A stretch of 64,000 nucleotides of DNA, from contig NZ_JAGIPG010000004.1 in assembly GCF_017877055.1 (NCBI RefSeq), positions 496,001 to 560,000 on the forward strand, given 5' to 3'. This document shows positions 1-9,238 of the stretch, piece after piece. Source of the stretch: Neorhizobium galegae (GTDB taxonomy: Bacteria > Pseudomonadota > Alphaproteobacteria > Rhizobiales > Rhizobiaceae). A program made the translations under genes and the position numbers. Numbering within the stretch: the first letter of the stretch is position 1; every line of letters begins with the position of its first letter. The notes beneath the pieces were generated by a model. The model did no database searches and was not told the DNA's origin. It saw nothing but the letters and a program-made list of their open reading frames with translations.

Positions 1-69
1 CATGGCGAGGCCGGGAACGGTGAGCGCCGTGGTGACGGCAAGCATGGCAAAAAGCGATTTCATTCTCAT
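1..69 (-). CDS. Exported protein, N-terminus only (cut by window edge)
   Basis: Only the first 23 codons are inside the window. Reading from 69 down to 1 gives a start MRMKSLFAML followed by an Ala/Thr/Val-rich hydrophobic stretch, typical of a Sec signal peptide. A good ribosome binding site (AGGAGA) lies a few bases upstream of the ATG. It is the third gene in a row of small exported proteins on this strand, so it may belong to the same group as the PepSY and His/Asp-rich proteins. The mature protein is not visible and no function can be given. Confidence 0.6.
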   Translation of the reverse strand, partial: MRMKSLFAMLAVTTALTVPGLAM

Positions 70-97
70 CGATATTCTCCTTGGCTGGCTTGGCGGT

Positions 98-430
98 TCA
101 GTTCATCTGGGCGCGCGGTGTGGAGCCGGACGTGAAAAGGCCGTTGGCGGGCGGGGTGACGTTCTGCTGTTGCATGGCGCCGCCACGACCGCCGCAGGCA
201 CCGTTGTCGTCGTCATCGCCGGGGCAGCCGTCGGAAGAAGCTTGGCGACCATGGTCGTCACCATGGCGGCGATGCCCCTCGTGGTGACCATCGTCGTCGC
301 GCTCGTCATAGCCGGCCGGCACAGTCCCGGTATCAATCTTCGGGGCGACGGCCGGCATGGCCAGACTGCCAACGGCGGCGAGAAGGCCGGTGCCGGCGCA
401 GGCGACCAGAAGAAGTTTGCGGTAAGTCAT
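98..430 (-). CDS. Small exported His/Asp-rich protein
   Basis: This 110-residue protein starts with a clear signal peptide (MTYRKLLLVACAGTG..., cleavage probably after residue 27-29). The mature part is low-complexity: a block of Asp, His, Glu and Arg (residues about 44-77, with DDDGHHEGHRRH and GDDDD), then a Gly/Gln-rich tail. Such sequences can bind divalent metal ions, but this is inference. A GGGAGA ribosome binding site sits about 8 bases before the ATG. It lies between a PepSY protein and another exported protein, next to a two-component system whose sensor has its own acidic loop. I do not recognise a named family. Confidence 0.65.
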   Translation of the reverse strand: MTYRKLLLVACAGTGLLAAVGSLAMPAVAPKIDTGTVPAGYDERDDDGHHEGHRRHGDDHGRQASSDGCPGDDDDNGACGGRGGAMQQQNVTPPANGLFTSGSTPRAQMN

Positions 431-474
431 AGGATTATCTCCCGTTGGGCATCTTGATGGGGATTGGGAGGAGG

Positions 475-756
475 TCAGCGATGCTCACGGCGTTCCTCGA
501 TCTTGATGATTTCAAGCGTCGCAGGATCGATTTTCGCCTCAAAGCGGCGGCCGCTGTTGTCGGTGCCGTAGACTTCGTAACAACCGTCGTCGATCTTGAT
601 ACGTTTCAGCGTCCAACCCCGTTCCTCGGCCATGGCGCGGACAGCCTCGCGCGCCTTCCAGCTGCCGATCGAAACGTCGCAATCGTCCTTTGCCTGGGCG
701 GATGTCGCGGCCATGACGGCCAGGGCCAAGATGGGCAGCATGCCGGTCTTCATCAT
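475..756 (-). CDS. PepSY-domain periplasmic protein
   Basis: This is a 93-residue exported protein with a signal peptide ending near AQA (residue 22) and one PepSY-like domain. The domain pattern is visible: a helix with W and R residues, then GWTLKRIKIDDGCYEVYG, then GRRFEAKIDPATLEI. PepSY domains occur in periplasmic proteins that restrain proteases or sense surface stress. Two adjacent ATGs (756 and 753) follow a GAGAGGAAA binding site; either could be used. It is divergent from the two-component pair at 887-2904. In many proteobacteria such small PepSY genes sit beside, and are targets of, a PhoP/QseB-type system. Confidence 0.8.
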   Translation of the reverse strand: MMKTGMLPILALAVMAATSAQAKDDCDVSIGSWKAREAVRAMAEERGWTLKRIKIDDGCYEVYGTDNSGRRFEAKIDPATLEIIKIEERREHR

Positions 757-886
757 CGTTTCCTCTCGTTGTCGGGCTGATCAATCGCGTCGCAGGCTGA
801 CCGGCACCTGACAAACCGCGCGACATTGCTTCAGCTTCCCGTAAGCTGGCAGGCGGACTAGGAGATGAAAGAAACGGGAGGTAACG

Positions 887-1546
887 ATGCGGGTCATGCT
901 GATCGAGGACGATACCGCGCTGGGTGCGGCCATTCGCGATCAGATCGCCGCCGATGGGCATTCCGTAGATTGGGTCACCCGGCTGGATCGGGCGAGCGAC
1001 GCGCTTGCCGCGGCGGTCTACGATCTGGTCCTGCTGGACCTCATGTTGCCCGACGGCCTTGGCATTCCCTTCCTGAAGGCGCTACGCGGGCGGGGCGACG
1101 TGACGCCGGTCATGATCCTGACCGCGCTCGACCAAGTCTCCGACCGCATTGCCGGACTGAATGCCGGTGCCGACGATTACCTGGTGAAGCCCTTCGATCT
1201 TGCGGAGCTTTCGGCCCGCATCGGTTCGGTGGCGCGCCGTTATACCGGCAACCCCAATCCCATCGTCTCGCTCGGCCCCCTCAGTATCGACCTCGCCGCC
1301 CGAAGCGTCACGCTGAACGGCAAGGCCGTGGCTCTTACGGCGCGCGAATGGGTACTGTTCGAGGCCTTCCTGCAGCGTCCCGGTCAGCTCCTTTCCAAGG
1401 CGCAGCTTGAAGAGCGGCTCTATTCCTTCGATACGGAAATCGACAGCAACGCGATCGAAGTCCATGTCAGCCGGTTGCGCAAGAAGCTCGGCGCGCATGT
1501 GATCGAAACCGAGCGCGGGCTTGGCTATCGTCTGGGACGGCCATGA
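887..1546 (+). CDS. OmpR/PhoB-family response regulator
   Basis: The 219-residue protein has an N-terminal receiver domain (1-115) and a C-terminal winged-helix DNA-binding domain (about 125-217). Receiver landmarks are the acidic pocket E7-D8-D9, the phospho-acceptor D51 in LLDLMLPDG, T79 and K101 in VKPF. The C-terminal IEVHVSRLRKKL and GLGYRL motifs are standard for the OmpR class. The ATG follows a GGGAGG binding site at about 878. Its stop overlaps the start of the sensor kinase (ATGA, 1543-1546), so the two are translationally coupled. The divergent PepSY gene is a likely target. Confidence 0.93.
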   Translation: MRVMLIEDDTALGAAIRDQIAADGHSVDWVTRLDRASDALAAAVYDLVLLDLMLPDGLGIPFLKALRGRGDVTPVMILTALDQVSDRIAGLNAGADDYLVKPFDLAELSARIGSVARRYTGNPNPIVSLGPLSIDLAARSVTLNGKAVALTAREWVLFEAFLQRPGQLLSKAQLEERLYSFDTEIDSNAIEVHVSRLRKKLGAHVIETERGLGYRLGRP

Positions 1547-2904
1547 AATTCAGTACTTCGCTTCAGACGCGCCTGGCGCTTGCGGTCGGGCTTTCGGTGA
1601 CGCTGCTGTGGCTTGCGGCGGCGGCGGTAACGGCACATCGCCTCGGCGGGGAAATGCAGGAGGTGTTCGATGACGGGCTAAAGGCCACGGCGCAGCGTAT
1701 CCTGCCAATTGCCCGGCACGATTTACGCGAGGGTCATCAACGCCGCGATTCTATCGAACACGACGAGGACGGGGACAACGACCGCGAAACACGCATCGGC
1801 CGCGAGGCTCGCTACGGTGAAGACGTAACCTTCATCGTGCGTGACCGGAACGGGCAGGTTCTGCTCAGTTCGAGGGGGGCGGACGCCTCGATCTTTCCCC
1901 CGTTCGCAAAGCCAGGGTTTCTCCGAACTGAAACGCACCAACTTTACTACGAGACAAGCTTAGACGGGAACCTGACGATTGCCGTTGCCGAACCGCTTGA
2001 CCATCGCACGGAATTGTCACGCAAGATGCTGCTGGGCCTCGTGCTGCCGCTGATCGTAGTGATCCCTTTCAGCCTGTTGGCGATCCTTGTGGCGGTGCGT
2101 CGCTCCTTACGACCGGTGCGCGCACTTAGGCAGGAGCTAGCCAATCGCGGCGCGCAGGATCTGTCACCTCTTCCAGACAGCGGACTGCCGAGCGAGCTTC
2201 TTCCGATTTCGGCGGGCGTCAATCAACTTCTCGACCGCCTGACGGCGGCGTTCAACGCCGAGCGCGCCTTTGCAGCCAATGCGGCGCACGAGCTTCGTAC
2301 GCCGGTGGCCGGCGCAATCGCGCAGGCGCAGCGCATTCGCTCCGAGACCAAGGAAGAGCTGACCAGTCAGCGGGCGACGGAAATCGAGACCACGCTGAAG
2401 CGGTTGATGCGCATGTCGGAAAAGCTGATGCAGCTTGCCCGCGCCGAAGGCGGACGTCTGCAAAGCGACGAGCCTTCCGATCTCAGAACCGTCCTGCAGA
2501 TGATCGTTCAGGATTTTGCGCGGGCAGGGGAGGGGCGGATCGTTCTGACCCTTCCGCAAGAACCGGTTCTTTCCACGCTGGACCCCGATGCCGTCGGCAT
2601 TCTCTGCCGCAACCTGATAGAGAACGCGCTGAAACACGGCGCGCAGGATGGTGTCGTTGAGGTCTCGCTGCGGCCAGACGGTCTGCTGAACTTCGCCAAT
2701 GATGGACCGGTACTGCCCGCCGATGCCACGGACCGGCTGATGCGACGGTTCGAACGTGGCGACGGAAAGATCGGCGGAAGCGGTCTGGGGCTCGCCATCG
2801 TCAAGGCCATTGCTGACCGCGTCGGGGCTGAGGTGGACGTCATCTCTCCCAGACCTTTGAAATATGAAGGCGTCCAGGTTCAGGTGAAGCTACCGATCGC
2901 CTGA
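1543..2904 (+). CDS. Sensor histidine kinase, QseC/PhoQ-like
   Basis: This 453-residue membrane kinase has TM helices near residues 10-30 and 163-186, a periplasmic sensor loop of about 130 residues between them, a HAMP-like linker, and an HisKA domain with H249 in AANAAHELRTP. A HATPase domain follows, with the N box (NLIENALKHG) and the GGSGLGLAIV box. The sensor loop contains a very acidic/basic stretch near residues 68-85 (EHDEDGDNDRETR). This could bind divalent cations, as acidic loops do in PhoQ; the ligand is inferred only. It is co-transcribed with the regulator through a 4-bp overlap. Confidence 0.92.
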   Translation: MKFSTSLQTRLALAVGLSVTLLWLAAAAVTAHRLGGEMQEVFDDGLKATAQRILPIARHDLREGHQRRDSIEHDEDGDNDRETRIGREARYGEDVTFIVRDRNGQVLLSSRGADASIFPPFAKPGFLRTETHQLYYETSLDGNLTIAVAEPLDHRTELSRKMLLGLVLPLIVVIPFSLLAILVAVRRSLRPVRALRQELANRGAQDLSPLPDSGLPSELLPISAGVNQLLDRLTAAFNAERAFAANAAHELRTPVAGAIAQAQRIRSETKEELTSQRATEIETTLKRLMRMSEKLMQLARAEGGRLQSDEPSDLRTVLQMIVQDFARAGEGRIVLTLPQEPVLSTLDPDAVGILCRNLIENALKHGAQDGVVEVSLRPDGLLNFANDGPVLPADATDRLMRRFERGDGKIGGSGLGLAIVKAIADRVGAEVDVISPRPLKYEGVQVQVKLPIA

Positions 2905-2998
2905 TCTCGCGCTGAAGAAACTGGGGATGCACAAAAGGCGGCGAATCTTTATTTCTTGCCTTCGCATGTCCGCGAAGCTGGAAAGGCCTGTCGTTTAA

Positions 2999-3012
2999 TT
3001 GAGGGATATCAA
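2999..3012 (+). promoter_or_regulatory. FNR/FixK-type box upstream of the MgtC-like gene
   Basis: The sequence is TTGAGGGATATCAA, a near-palindrome of the form TTGA-N6-TCAA. It lies in the 248-bp gap between the kinase and the MgtC-like gene, centred about 147 bp before that gene's ATG. This is farther than most boxes in the window, so this one is less certain. Confidence 0.45.
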
Positions 3013-3152
3013 ATCGAGCGCAAATTAAACTGTTAAGCTTGCTTCTGGTGTCGGAGCATCTGCAATAAAGATAGCACGTTACTGTTTTGCTGTGCCGCCC
3101 TATCAAGGCAGGTCTCGCAGGTTTGTGTTCACCGCTGCGCTGAAAGTCGATT

Positions 3153-4400
3153 ATGAATCAAGTTATTGCCAGCTTGGGCCTTGCTCTGGCGATTGGTTTG
3201 TTGGTCGGCTTGGAGCGAGGCTGGCGAGAGCGCGATGCACCTGCCGGGAGCAGGACCGCTGGAATTCGAACCTTTGGAATATCCGGTCTTCTTGGCGGGG
3301 TAATAGGTGCTCTCTCGTCTGCTTTGCAAAGTTCATGGATGTTCCCGATTGGGTTTCTGACTTTTGCGATAACGTTTATCGTGTTCAAGTTACGCGAGGC
3401 GAACGCGGACGACGACTACAGCGTCACCGCGGTCGTTGCGGCGTTGGTTGTTTTTGCGCTGGGTGGGCTGGCGGTGGCCGGTGACCCGGTCGCTGCCGCA
3501 GCGGGAGGCGCAGCTCTGGCGGCAACGCTTGCAAGCCGGGAGATTCTGCATAGCTTTCTGAAGCGATTGACGTGGGTCGAGCTTCGTTCTGCGTTGGTGC
3601 TGGCTGTTATGACGGCCGTTATCTTGCCAATTCTGCCAAACCACACCATGGATCCCTGGGGTGGGCTCAACCCATGGGAAGTCTGGTTCGTCACCGTTTT
3701 GACCGCAAGCCTGTCGTTCGTTGGCTATATCGCCGTTCGGATCTTCGGGTCACGAAATGGCATCCTTTTGAGCGCACTCGCCGGCGCTGTCGTGTCATCC
3801 ACCGCAGTTACACTGGTTCTTGCGCGATCTGCCAAGACCAATGCCGGATCGTGTTCGTTAGCCGGCGCTGCAGCGCTCGCCGCGATGGTGTCCGTACTAC
3901 GTGTGGTGGGGCTGGTTGCATTTGTCGCGCCCCGCCTGATCATGGAGGTCGGTCCGGAAGCGGCCGGTGCTGCCGTCCCCTTTGCCGGTCTCGGGATGAC
4001 GATGGTGCTGTGGCCTCAAGGTGGATCCGCCGTAGACGTAAGCGCCAAGAATCCCTTCGAAATCGCTCCTCTTTTATTTTTCGCCGGGATCTTTGCTGTG
4101 ACCGTCACCTTGAGCGCGTTCCTCGTGACCTATCTCGGCGATTCGGGACTTCTCGTTACGGTGACCCTGTCTGGCTTCGTCGATGTAGATGTTGCAGTCT
4201 TGACCGCGCTGCGAGGCGCGGCAGAAGCGATGCCAACCTCCATCATCGGCCATGCGATACTGGTGGCGATGGCGGCAAACGCAATTGGACGGGTTGCACT
4301 AGCCGCTACGGTCGGACCATTCTGTTTCAGCGCATCGCTCGCCGCAATTACAGGTGTCGCCATTGCTGTCGCTGGTTTGACTTCTTACGTGACCCAATAG
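3153..4400 (+). CDS. MgtC/SapB-family membrane protein with DUF4010 region
   Basis: This 415-residue polytopic membrane protein opens with the MgtC-type pattern LGLALAIGLLVGLERGWRER followed by GIRTFGISGLLGG. The rest (about 150-415) is a long run of hydrophobic helices matching the DUF4010 type of MgtC relatives. About ten or more TM helices are apparent. MgtC proteins are linked to survival in low magnesium or acid and to inhibition of F-type ATPase in pathogens; whether this long form does the same is unknown. It stands alone between the two-component system and the arc operon and has an FNR-like box upstream. Confidence 0.85.
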   Translation: MNQVIASLGLALAIGLLVGLERGWRERDAPAGSRTAGIRTFGISGLLGGVIGALSSALQSSWMFPIGFLTFAITFIVFKLREANADDDYSVTAVVAALVVFALGGLAVAGDPVAAAAGGAALAATLASREILHSFLKRLTWVELRSALVLAVMTAVILPILPNHTMDPWGGLNPWEVWFVTVLTASLSFVGYIAVRIFGSRNGILLSALAGAVVSSTAVTLVLARSAKTNAGSCSLAGAAALAAMVSVLRVVGLVAFVAPRLIMEVGPEAAGAAVPFAGLGMTMVLWPQGGSAVDVSAKNPFEIAPLLFFAGIFAVTVTLSAFLVTYLGDSGLLVTVTLSGFVDVDVAVLTALRGAAEAMPTSIIGHAILVAMAANAIGRVALAATVGPFCFSASLAAITGVAIAVAGLTSYVTQ

Positions 4401-4535
4401 GACAGTTTTTCCAAATGCAGGTCGGCGTTGATGCCCTGGACACCGACATTTGCGATTGCGTCGCCGGAGCAAACCGGCGCCGTCGATCCGATTGTGCCTC
4501 GGGGGACGAACCGGCCGGCTTGCGGCGCTTCGTGC

Positions 4536-5450
4536 TCAGTCGGTGCGATCCGAAAAGAAAGTCGTTCCCTTTACACCCGCCACGATCGCCGCGGCATCCT
4601 CCAGACGGCCGATCGCGGCGCGATGCCCAGGTCCCGCCGAAAAGCGCGACGCCGCGGCGATCTTCGGCCGCATCGATCCTGCGGGAAATTGCATTGCATC
4701 CACCGACGCCGGATCGATCTTTGTCAGCGGACGTGCAGCCGGCGTGCCGAAATCGGCATAGACGGCGTCCACATCGGTCAACAGAAGCAGCATGTCGGCG
4801 TCGAGCTGTTCTGCGAGCAGGGTGCTGGCCGCATCCTTGTCGATGACGGCCTCGATCCCTGCCAGTCCTCCGCCGGGTCTCTCAACGACGGGAATCCCGC
4901 CTCCGCCGGTGCAGATCACCGTCACGTCCTGACCGACCAGCAGCGAAATGACGTCCGCCTCCATGATCGTCAGGGGCAGCGGCGAAGCGACGACGCGCCG
5001 CCATTTCTCTCCATCGGGCGCGATCTTCCAGCCACGCTCGGCGGCCAGCTTTCGGGCGGTTTCAGCCGCATAGACGGGGCCGATGAATTTGGTGGGCTTA
5101 TGGAAGGCGGGGTCGTCTGCATTCACCTTGACGAGCGTCAGCAGCGTGGCGAAGCGATGTCCCTTCAGCAGCCCGGCGAGCTCCTGTTCGATCATATAGC
5201 CGATCATGCCCTCAGTCTCGGCGCCGAGAACGTCGAGCGGCAGGCCTGCACCATCGGGGCCGGCCGTTTCAAGCGCCAGAAGTCCGACCTGCGGACCGTT
5301 TCCGTGGGTGATCACTAGGGAATGACCCGCCGAAATCAATGCGGCGAGTGCGGTCGCGGCCCGCCGCACATTGGCGCGCTGGTTTTCGGCAGTCAGCAGC
5401 TCCCCGCGACGCAGCAGCGCATTGCCCCCAAGGGCAGCAACGATCAGCAT
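4536..5450 (-). CDS. arcC: Carbamate kinase ArcC
   Basis: Carbamate kinase makes ATP from carbamoyl phosphate in the last step of the arginine deiminase pathway in the cytoplasm. The 304-residue protein begins MLIVAALGGNALLRRGE, the usual N-terminus of the family, and carries THGNGPQVGLL and the GGGGIPVVE glycine loop. The start at 5450 is chosen because it begins exactly at the conserved core and lies one base after the arcB stop (TGAGATG), implying translational coupling. Length matches the family (about 300-315). It is the last gene of the arcDABC operon. Confidence 0.96.
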   Translation of the reverse strand: MLIVAALGGNALLRRGELLTAENQRANVRRAATALAALISAGHSLVITHGNGPQVGLLALETAGPDGAGLPLDVLGAETEGMIGYMIEQELAGLLKGHRFATLLTLVKVNADDPAFHKPTKFIGPVYAAETARKLAAERGWKIAPDGEKWRRVVASPLPLTIMEADVISLLVGQDVTVICTGGGGIPVVERPGGGLAGIEAVIDKDAASTLLAEQLDADMLLLLTDVDAVYADFGTPAARPLTKIDPASVDAMQFPAGSMRPKIAAASRFSAGPGHRAAIGRLEDAAAIVAGVKGTTFFSDRTD

Positions 5451-5451
5451 C

Positions 5452-6453
5452 TCAGCCTCCGATCGTCGCGACGAGCAGTGCCTTGATGGAATGCATGCGG
5501 TTCTCCGCCTGATCGAAGACAATGGAGGCCCCGGATTCGAAAACCTCGTCGGTGACTTCCATGTGGTTTATGCCGTATTTCTCGGCGATTTGCCTGCCGA
5601 CTTCCGTCTCGGCATCGTGGAAGGCGGGAAGGCAATGCATGAACTTGCTGTAAGGATTTCCCGTCGCTTCCATCATCTCCCGCGTCACCCGGTAAGGTGA
5701 GAGCAGATCGATACGCTCCTTCCAGGCGCTTTCGTCTTCGCCCATCGAAAGCCAGACGTCGGTATAGACGAAGTCCGCACCCCGAACGCCTGAAGCGATG
5801 TCATCGGTCAGGGTGAACCTGGCGCCGGCCTTGGTGGCTTCGGCCTTGACATGATCGAGGAAAGTGTTGTCGGGCCAAAGCGCCCTGGGGGAAACCAGGC
5901 GAAAGTCGATCCCCACCTTGGCCGCACCGACGGCAAGCGACAGGGCGACGTTGTCGCTGCCGTCGCCCAAGAAGGCCAGTGCCATATCCGACAAATGCTT
6001 GTGGGTGAACTCGCGCATTGTCATGAAATCCGCGAGCACCTGGGTGGGATGCCACACATCCGTCAGGCCATTGTAGACCGGGACGCCCGAATACCGCGCG
6101 AGCTCTTCCACCGCCGACTGCGCGAAACCGCGGAATTCGATCGCATCGTACATGCGGCCGAGCACGCGCGCGGTATCCTTGACGGACTCCTTGTGGCCGA
6201 TATGGCTGCCGGAAGGGCCGAGATAGGTGACATGAGCACCCTGGTCATAGGCCGCCACCTCGAAACCGCTTCGCGTGCGGGTGGAGTCCTTCTCGAAGAT
6301 CAGCGCGATATTCTTGCGCACTAAGCGAGGCACTTCGTATCCACCGAGTTTGGCTGACTTGAGTTCGGCCGCCATGCGCAGCAGGAAGCGGATTTCATCG
6401 GGTGAAAGGTCGTCAAGCGATAGGACGCTCCTGCCAATAAGATTGATGGGCAT
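5452..6453 (-). CDS. arcB: Catabolic ornithine carbamoyltransferase ArcB
   Basis: ArcB splits citrulline with phosphate into ornithine and carbamoyl phosphate, feeding ArcC. The 333-residue protein has the carbamoyl-phosphate loop FEKDSTRTRSGFE, the HPTQVLADFMTM motif and FMHCLPAFHD near the C-terminus, all standard for OTC enzymes. The start MPINLIGRS at 6453 gives the usual length and has an AGGAAAG element upstream. It could in principle be the anabolic ArgF type, but its position between arcA and arcC makes the catabolic role much more likely. Confidence 0.96.
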   Translation of the reverse strand: MPINLIGRSVLSLDDLSPDEIRFLLRMAAELKSAKLGGYEVPRLVRKNIALIFEKDSTRTRSGFEVAAYDQGAHVTYLGPSGSHIGHKESVKDTARVLGRMYDAIEFRGFAQSAVEELARYSGVPVYNGLTDVWHPTQVLADFMTMREFTHKHLSDMALAFLGDGSDNVALSLAVGAAKVGIDFRLVSPRALWPDNTFLDHVKAEATKAGARFTLTDDIASGVRGADFVYTDVWLSMGEDESAWKERIDLLSPYRVTREMMEATGNPYSKFMHCLPAFHDAETEVGRQIAEKYGINHMEVTDEVFESGASIVFDQAENRMHSIKALLVATIGG

Positions 6454-6466
6454 ATGATTGACTTTC

Positions 6467-7681
6467 CTAGATGGTTTCACGAACGAGAGGGCAGGTCATG
6501 CAGTGCCCGCCACCGCGGCCGCGGCTGAGTTCGGCGCCTTCGACGGTGATCACCTCGACGCCCTGGCGGCGCAAAAGCGTGTTGGTATAAACGTTGCGGT
6601 CATAGGCGACGACCACGCCGGGTTCGACGGCGACGACGTTGTTGCCGTCGTCCCACTGCTCGCGCTCGGCTTCGTAGCGGTCGCCGCCGGTCGCCACGAT
6701 GCGCAGGGCCTTGAGGCCCATGGCTTCGGCCACGACTTCTGTGAACGGGGCATTTTCCTCCCGGATGTCCATCGCTTCAGCGGAATCGCCCGGGCGCAGC
6801 GAAAAACTGCGCAACCGGTTGACCACCGGGGGATACAGGGTGACCAGATCGCGGTCGCAGAAGGTAAAGACTGTGTCGAGATGCATGAAACTGCGGTCGC
6901 GCGGCATCAAGGCTGCGACGACCCGGGTGGCGAGGCCGGCCGTGAACAGCCGGCTGGCAAGCGCACTCACCGCCTGGGGTGTGGTTCTCTCGCCCATGCC
7001 GATCAGCACGACGCCGTTCCCGACCGGCATGACATCGCCGCCTTCGAGGCTTGGTGCCTCTTCTCCGTCTGCCGAGAAGATTGGAAAATCGCTCCCCTGG
7101 AAGCGCTTATGGAAACGGTAGATAGCCTCGACATTGGCCGCCTCCGGCCGCCGCGCCTGCCAATACATCGAATTGATCGAGACGCCGCCATAGATCCAGC
7201 AGGAACTATCGCGGGTGAAGAGCTGGTTGGGCAAAGGCGGCAACACGAAATCCTCCGGCGCGAGCGCCCTTCCGCTCAATCCCATCGGTTCGAACGGCAG
7301 TTCCGCACGGGCGATGCCGCCGATCAGATAGGTCGAAAGTTCCGCGGACGGCATTTCGTTGAGCCACGCCTGTAACTCGACAACCATGTCCTCGCCGACA
7401 ACCGGCGGCTCGATCCGCCGGCCGAGCAGCCACTGCCGCGCGTCGGCGTTGTCCATCGTCTCTGCGAGCAGGTCGCCCAGCGAATGGACCACGATGCCGC
7501 GTTCCCGCAGCGCATCGACGAAAGCGTCGTGCTCCTGACGCGCCCGCTTGACCCAAAGGACGTCATCGAAGAGCAGAGCCTTGCAATTGTCCGGCGTGAG
7601 CCGACGTAGGCTGAGATCGGGCCGATGGACCATCACCTCGCGGAGCCGGCCGACTTCGGAATGAACACCTAAAGTCTTCAT
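6467..7681 (-). CDS. arcA: Arginine deiminase ArcA
   Basis: Arginine deiminase hydrolyses arginine to citrulline and ammonia, the first step of the pathway. The 404-residue length is typical. Visible motifs are PNQLFTRDSS, SLEGGDVMPVG, SFMHLDTVFTF and the C-terminal GGGHCMTCP containing the nucleophile C394. The ATG at 7681 is 12 bp after the arcD stop and the gene ends 13 bp before arcB, so all four genes form one transcript. The pathway yields one ATP per arginine without respiration and releases ammonia, which raises pH; both fit oxygen-limited survival. Confidence 0.97.
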   Translation of the reverse strand: MKTLGVHSEVGRLREVMVHRPDLSLRRLTPDNCKALLFDDVLWVKRARQEHDAFVDALRERGIVVHSLGDLLAETMDNADARQWLLGRRIEPPVVGEDMVVELQAWLNEMPSAELSTYLIGGIARAELPFEPMGLSGRALAPEDFVLPPLPNQLFTRDSSCWIYGGVSINSMYWQARRPEAANVEAIYRFHKRFQGSDFPIFSADGEEAPSLEGGDVMPVGNGVVLIGMGERTTPQAVSALASRLFTAGLATRVVAALMPRDRSFMHLDTVFTFCDRDLVTLYPPVVNRLRSFSLRPGDSAEAMDIREENAPFTEVVAEAMGLKALRIVATGGDRYEAEREQWDDGNNVVAVEPGVVVAYDRNVYTNTLLRRQGVEVITVEGAELSRGRGGGHCMTCPLVRETI

Positions 7682-7693
7682 TGTCCTATCTCC

Positions 7694-9178
7694 TCAGAAG
7701 GGACTGACCGCACCGGTCCACATTTCGTAAGCGGCAAGCAGCGCGACCGCGATGAGGCCGAAGGCGAGGAAGGCTTCCACAGGCTGGAAGACCTTCTGAC
7801 CGCTCTGCCGGCGGGCGGCAACGTAGAAGATGAGGCCGGGCGCATAGAGCACGGCGCACATGAAGAGATAGGCCGGGCCTGCCGCATAGACGAGCCAGAG
7901 ACCGTAGACGGTGGCTATCAGACCGGCGATCATCGGCCCGGTGCGGCGCTCTCCCGGCTTATAGGCTTCGCCCGTGATCGCCAGTTTCGCCGCATAGGCG
8001 CCCGAGAAGATATAGGGTACGAGGATCGCGGCGGAGGCGATCGAGAACAGTGCCTGATAGGTGCTCTGCGCGAACAGAGTCACCAGCAGGAAGGCCTGAA
8101 CGAGGAGGTTGGTGATCAGCAGTGATGTCGAGGGAACGCCCCGGCCGCTCTCCTTTGCGAAAAAGGAAGGCATGGTGCCGTCCTTGGCGGCGGCAAGCGG
8201 TATTTCCGCCGCCAGAAGCGTCCAGCTCAGGAATGCGCCTGTGACCGACACCACAAGCGCGATATTGATCAGGATCGCGCCCCAGGGACCGACGATCGCT
8301 TCGAGGACGCCTGCCATCGAGGGGTTCTTGAGTGCGGCGAGCTCCGGCTGGTTGAGGATGCCGAGCGACAGCAGCGATACCAGCGCATAGAGAGCCAGGC
8401 AGGTCAGGAAGCCGGTGATCGTTGCGGCGGCGATGTCCTTGCGGCGTTCGGCGCGGGCCGAAAAGACGCTGGCGCCTTCGATGCCAATGAACACCCAGAG
8501 CGTGACCAGCATGGTGCTCTTCACCTGGGCGGTGATCGAGCCGAGGCTCGCATTACCGAGACCCGTAAAATCGGCGGAGAATACGTCCACCTTGAAGGCA
8601 ACAACCGCCACGCCGATGAACAGGACGATCGGCGCGATCTTGGCGATGGTGACGAAGAGGTTGACGATCGCGGCCTCGCGGATACCCGCCAGGATTAGTG
8701 CGTGGACGAACCACAGTAGGATCGAGGCGCCTATGATGGCCGACCAGGTATTCCCCTCACCGAAGGACGGAAAGAAGTAGGAGAGGGCGCTGAAGACGAC
8801 GACCGCATAGGAGACGTTGCCGATCCAAGCGCTCAGCCAATAACCCCAAGCGCTGTTGAAACCGACGAACGGGCCGAACCCGGCCTTCGCATAGGCATAA
8901 GGGCCAGCATCCAGTTCCGGCTTGCGTGTGGCCAGAGACTGATACACGAAAACCAGGGCCAGCATGCCGGCGGCCGTGATCGCCCAGCCGATCAGGACGG
9001 CGAGCGGACCGGCGCCAGCTGCCATGTTCTGGGGAAGGCTAAACACTCCTGACCCGATCATCGAACCGATGACGAGCGCGGTTAATGATCCGAGCCGGAG
9101 CTTTCGTGTCTTTGTGTCCGTTTTGACGACGGAATCGGGACTGGCCGATTCAGTAACTTTGATGTCAGCGGAAGCCAT
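7694..9178 (-). CDS. arcD: Arginine/ornithine antiporter ArcD (APA family)
   Basis: This 494-residue membrane protein belongs to the amino acid-polyamine-organocation family. After a 28-residue polar N-terminus comes the family signature GSLTALVIGSMIGSGVFSLP, then about twelve TM helices. As the first gene of the arc operon it most likely exchanges external arginine for ornithine. The start at 9178 (MASADIKV) has a GGGAGATG binding site. A longer in-frame reading to 9514 exists but runs through non-conserved sequence and across the FNR box, so it was rejected. Confidence 0.93.
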   Translation of the reverse strand: MASADIKVTESASPDSVVKTDTKTRKLRLGSLTALVIGSMIGSGVFSLPQNMAAGAGPLAVLIGWAITAAGMLALVFVYQSLATRKPELDAGPYAYAKAGFGPFVGFNSAWGYWLSAWIGNVSYAVVVFSALSYFFPSFGEGNTWSAIIGASILLWFVHALILAGIREAAIVNLFVTIAKIAPIVLFIGVAVVAFKVDVFSADFTGLGNASLGSITAQVKSTMLVTLWVFIGIEGASVFSARAERRKDIAAATITGFLTCLALYALVSLLSLGILNQPELAALKNPSMAGVLEAIVGPWGAILINIALVVSVTGAFLSWTLLAAEIPLAAAKDGTMPSFFAKESGRGVPSTSLLITNLLVQAFLLVTLFAQSTYQALFSIASAAILVPYIFSGAYAAKLAITGEAYKPGERRTGPMIAGLIATVYGLWLVYAAGPAYLFMCAVLYAPGLIFYVAARRQSGQKVFQPVEAFLAFGLIAVALLAAYEMWTGAVSPF

Positions 9179-9238
9179 AGCTTCATCTCCCTGAGTTTGA
9201 AACTGAGGGAAGAAGATCACCTTAACGAGGCCGCTCCA

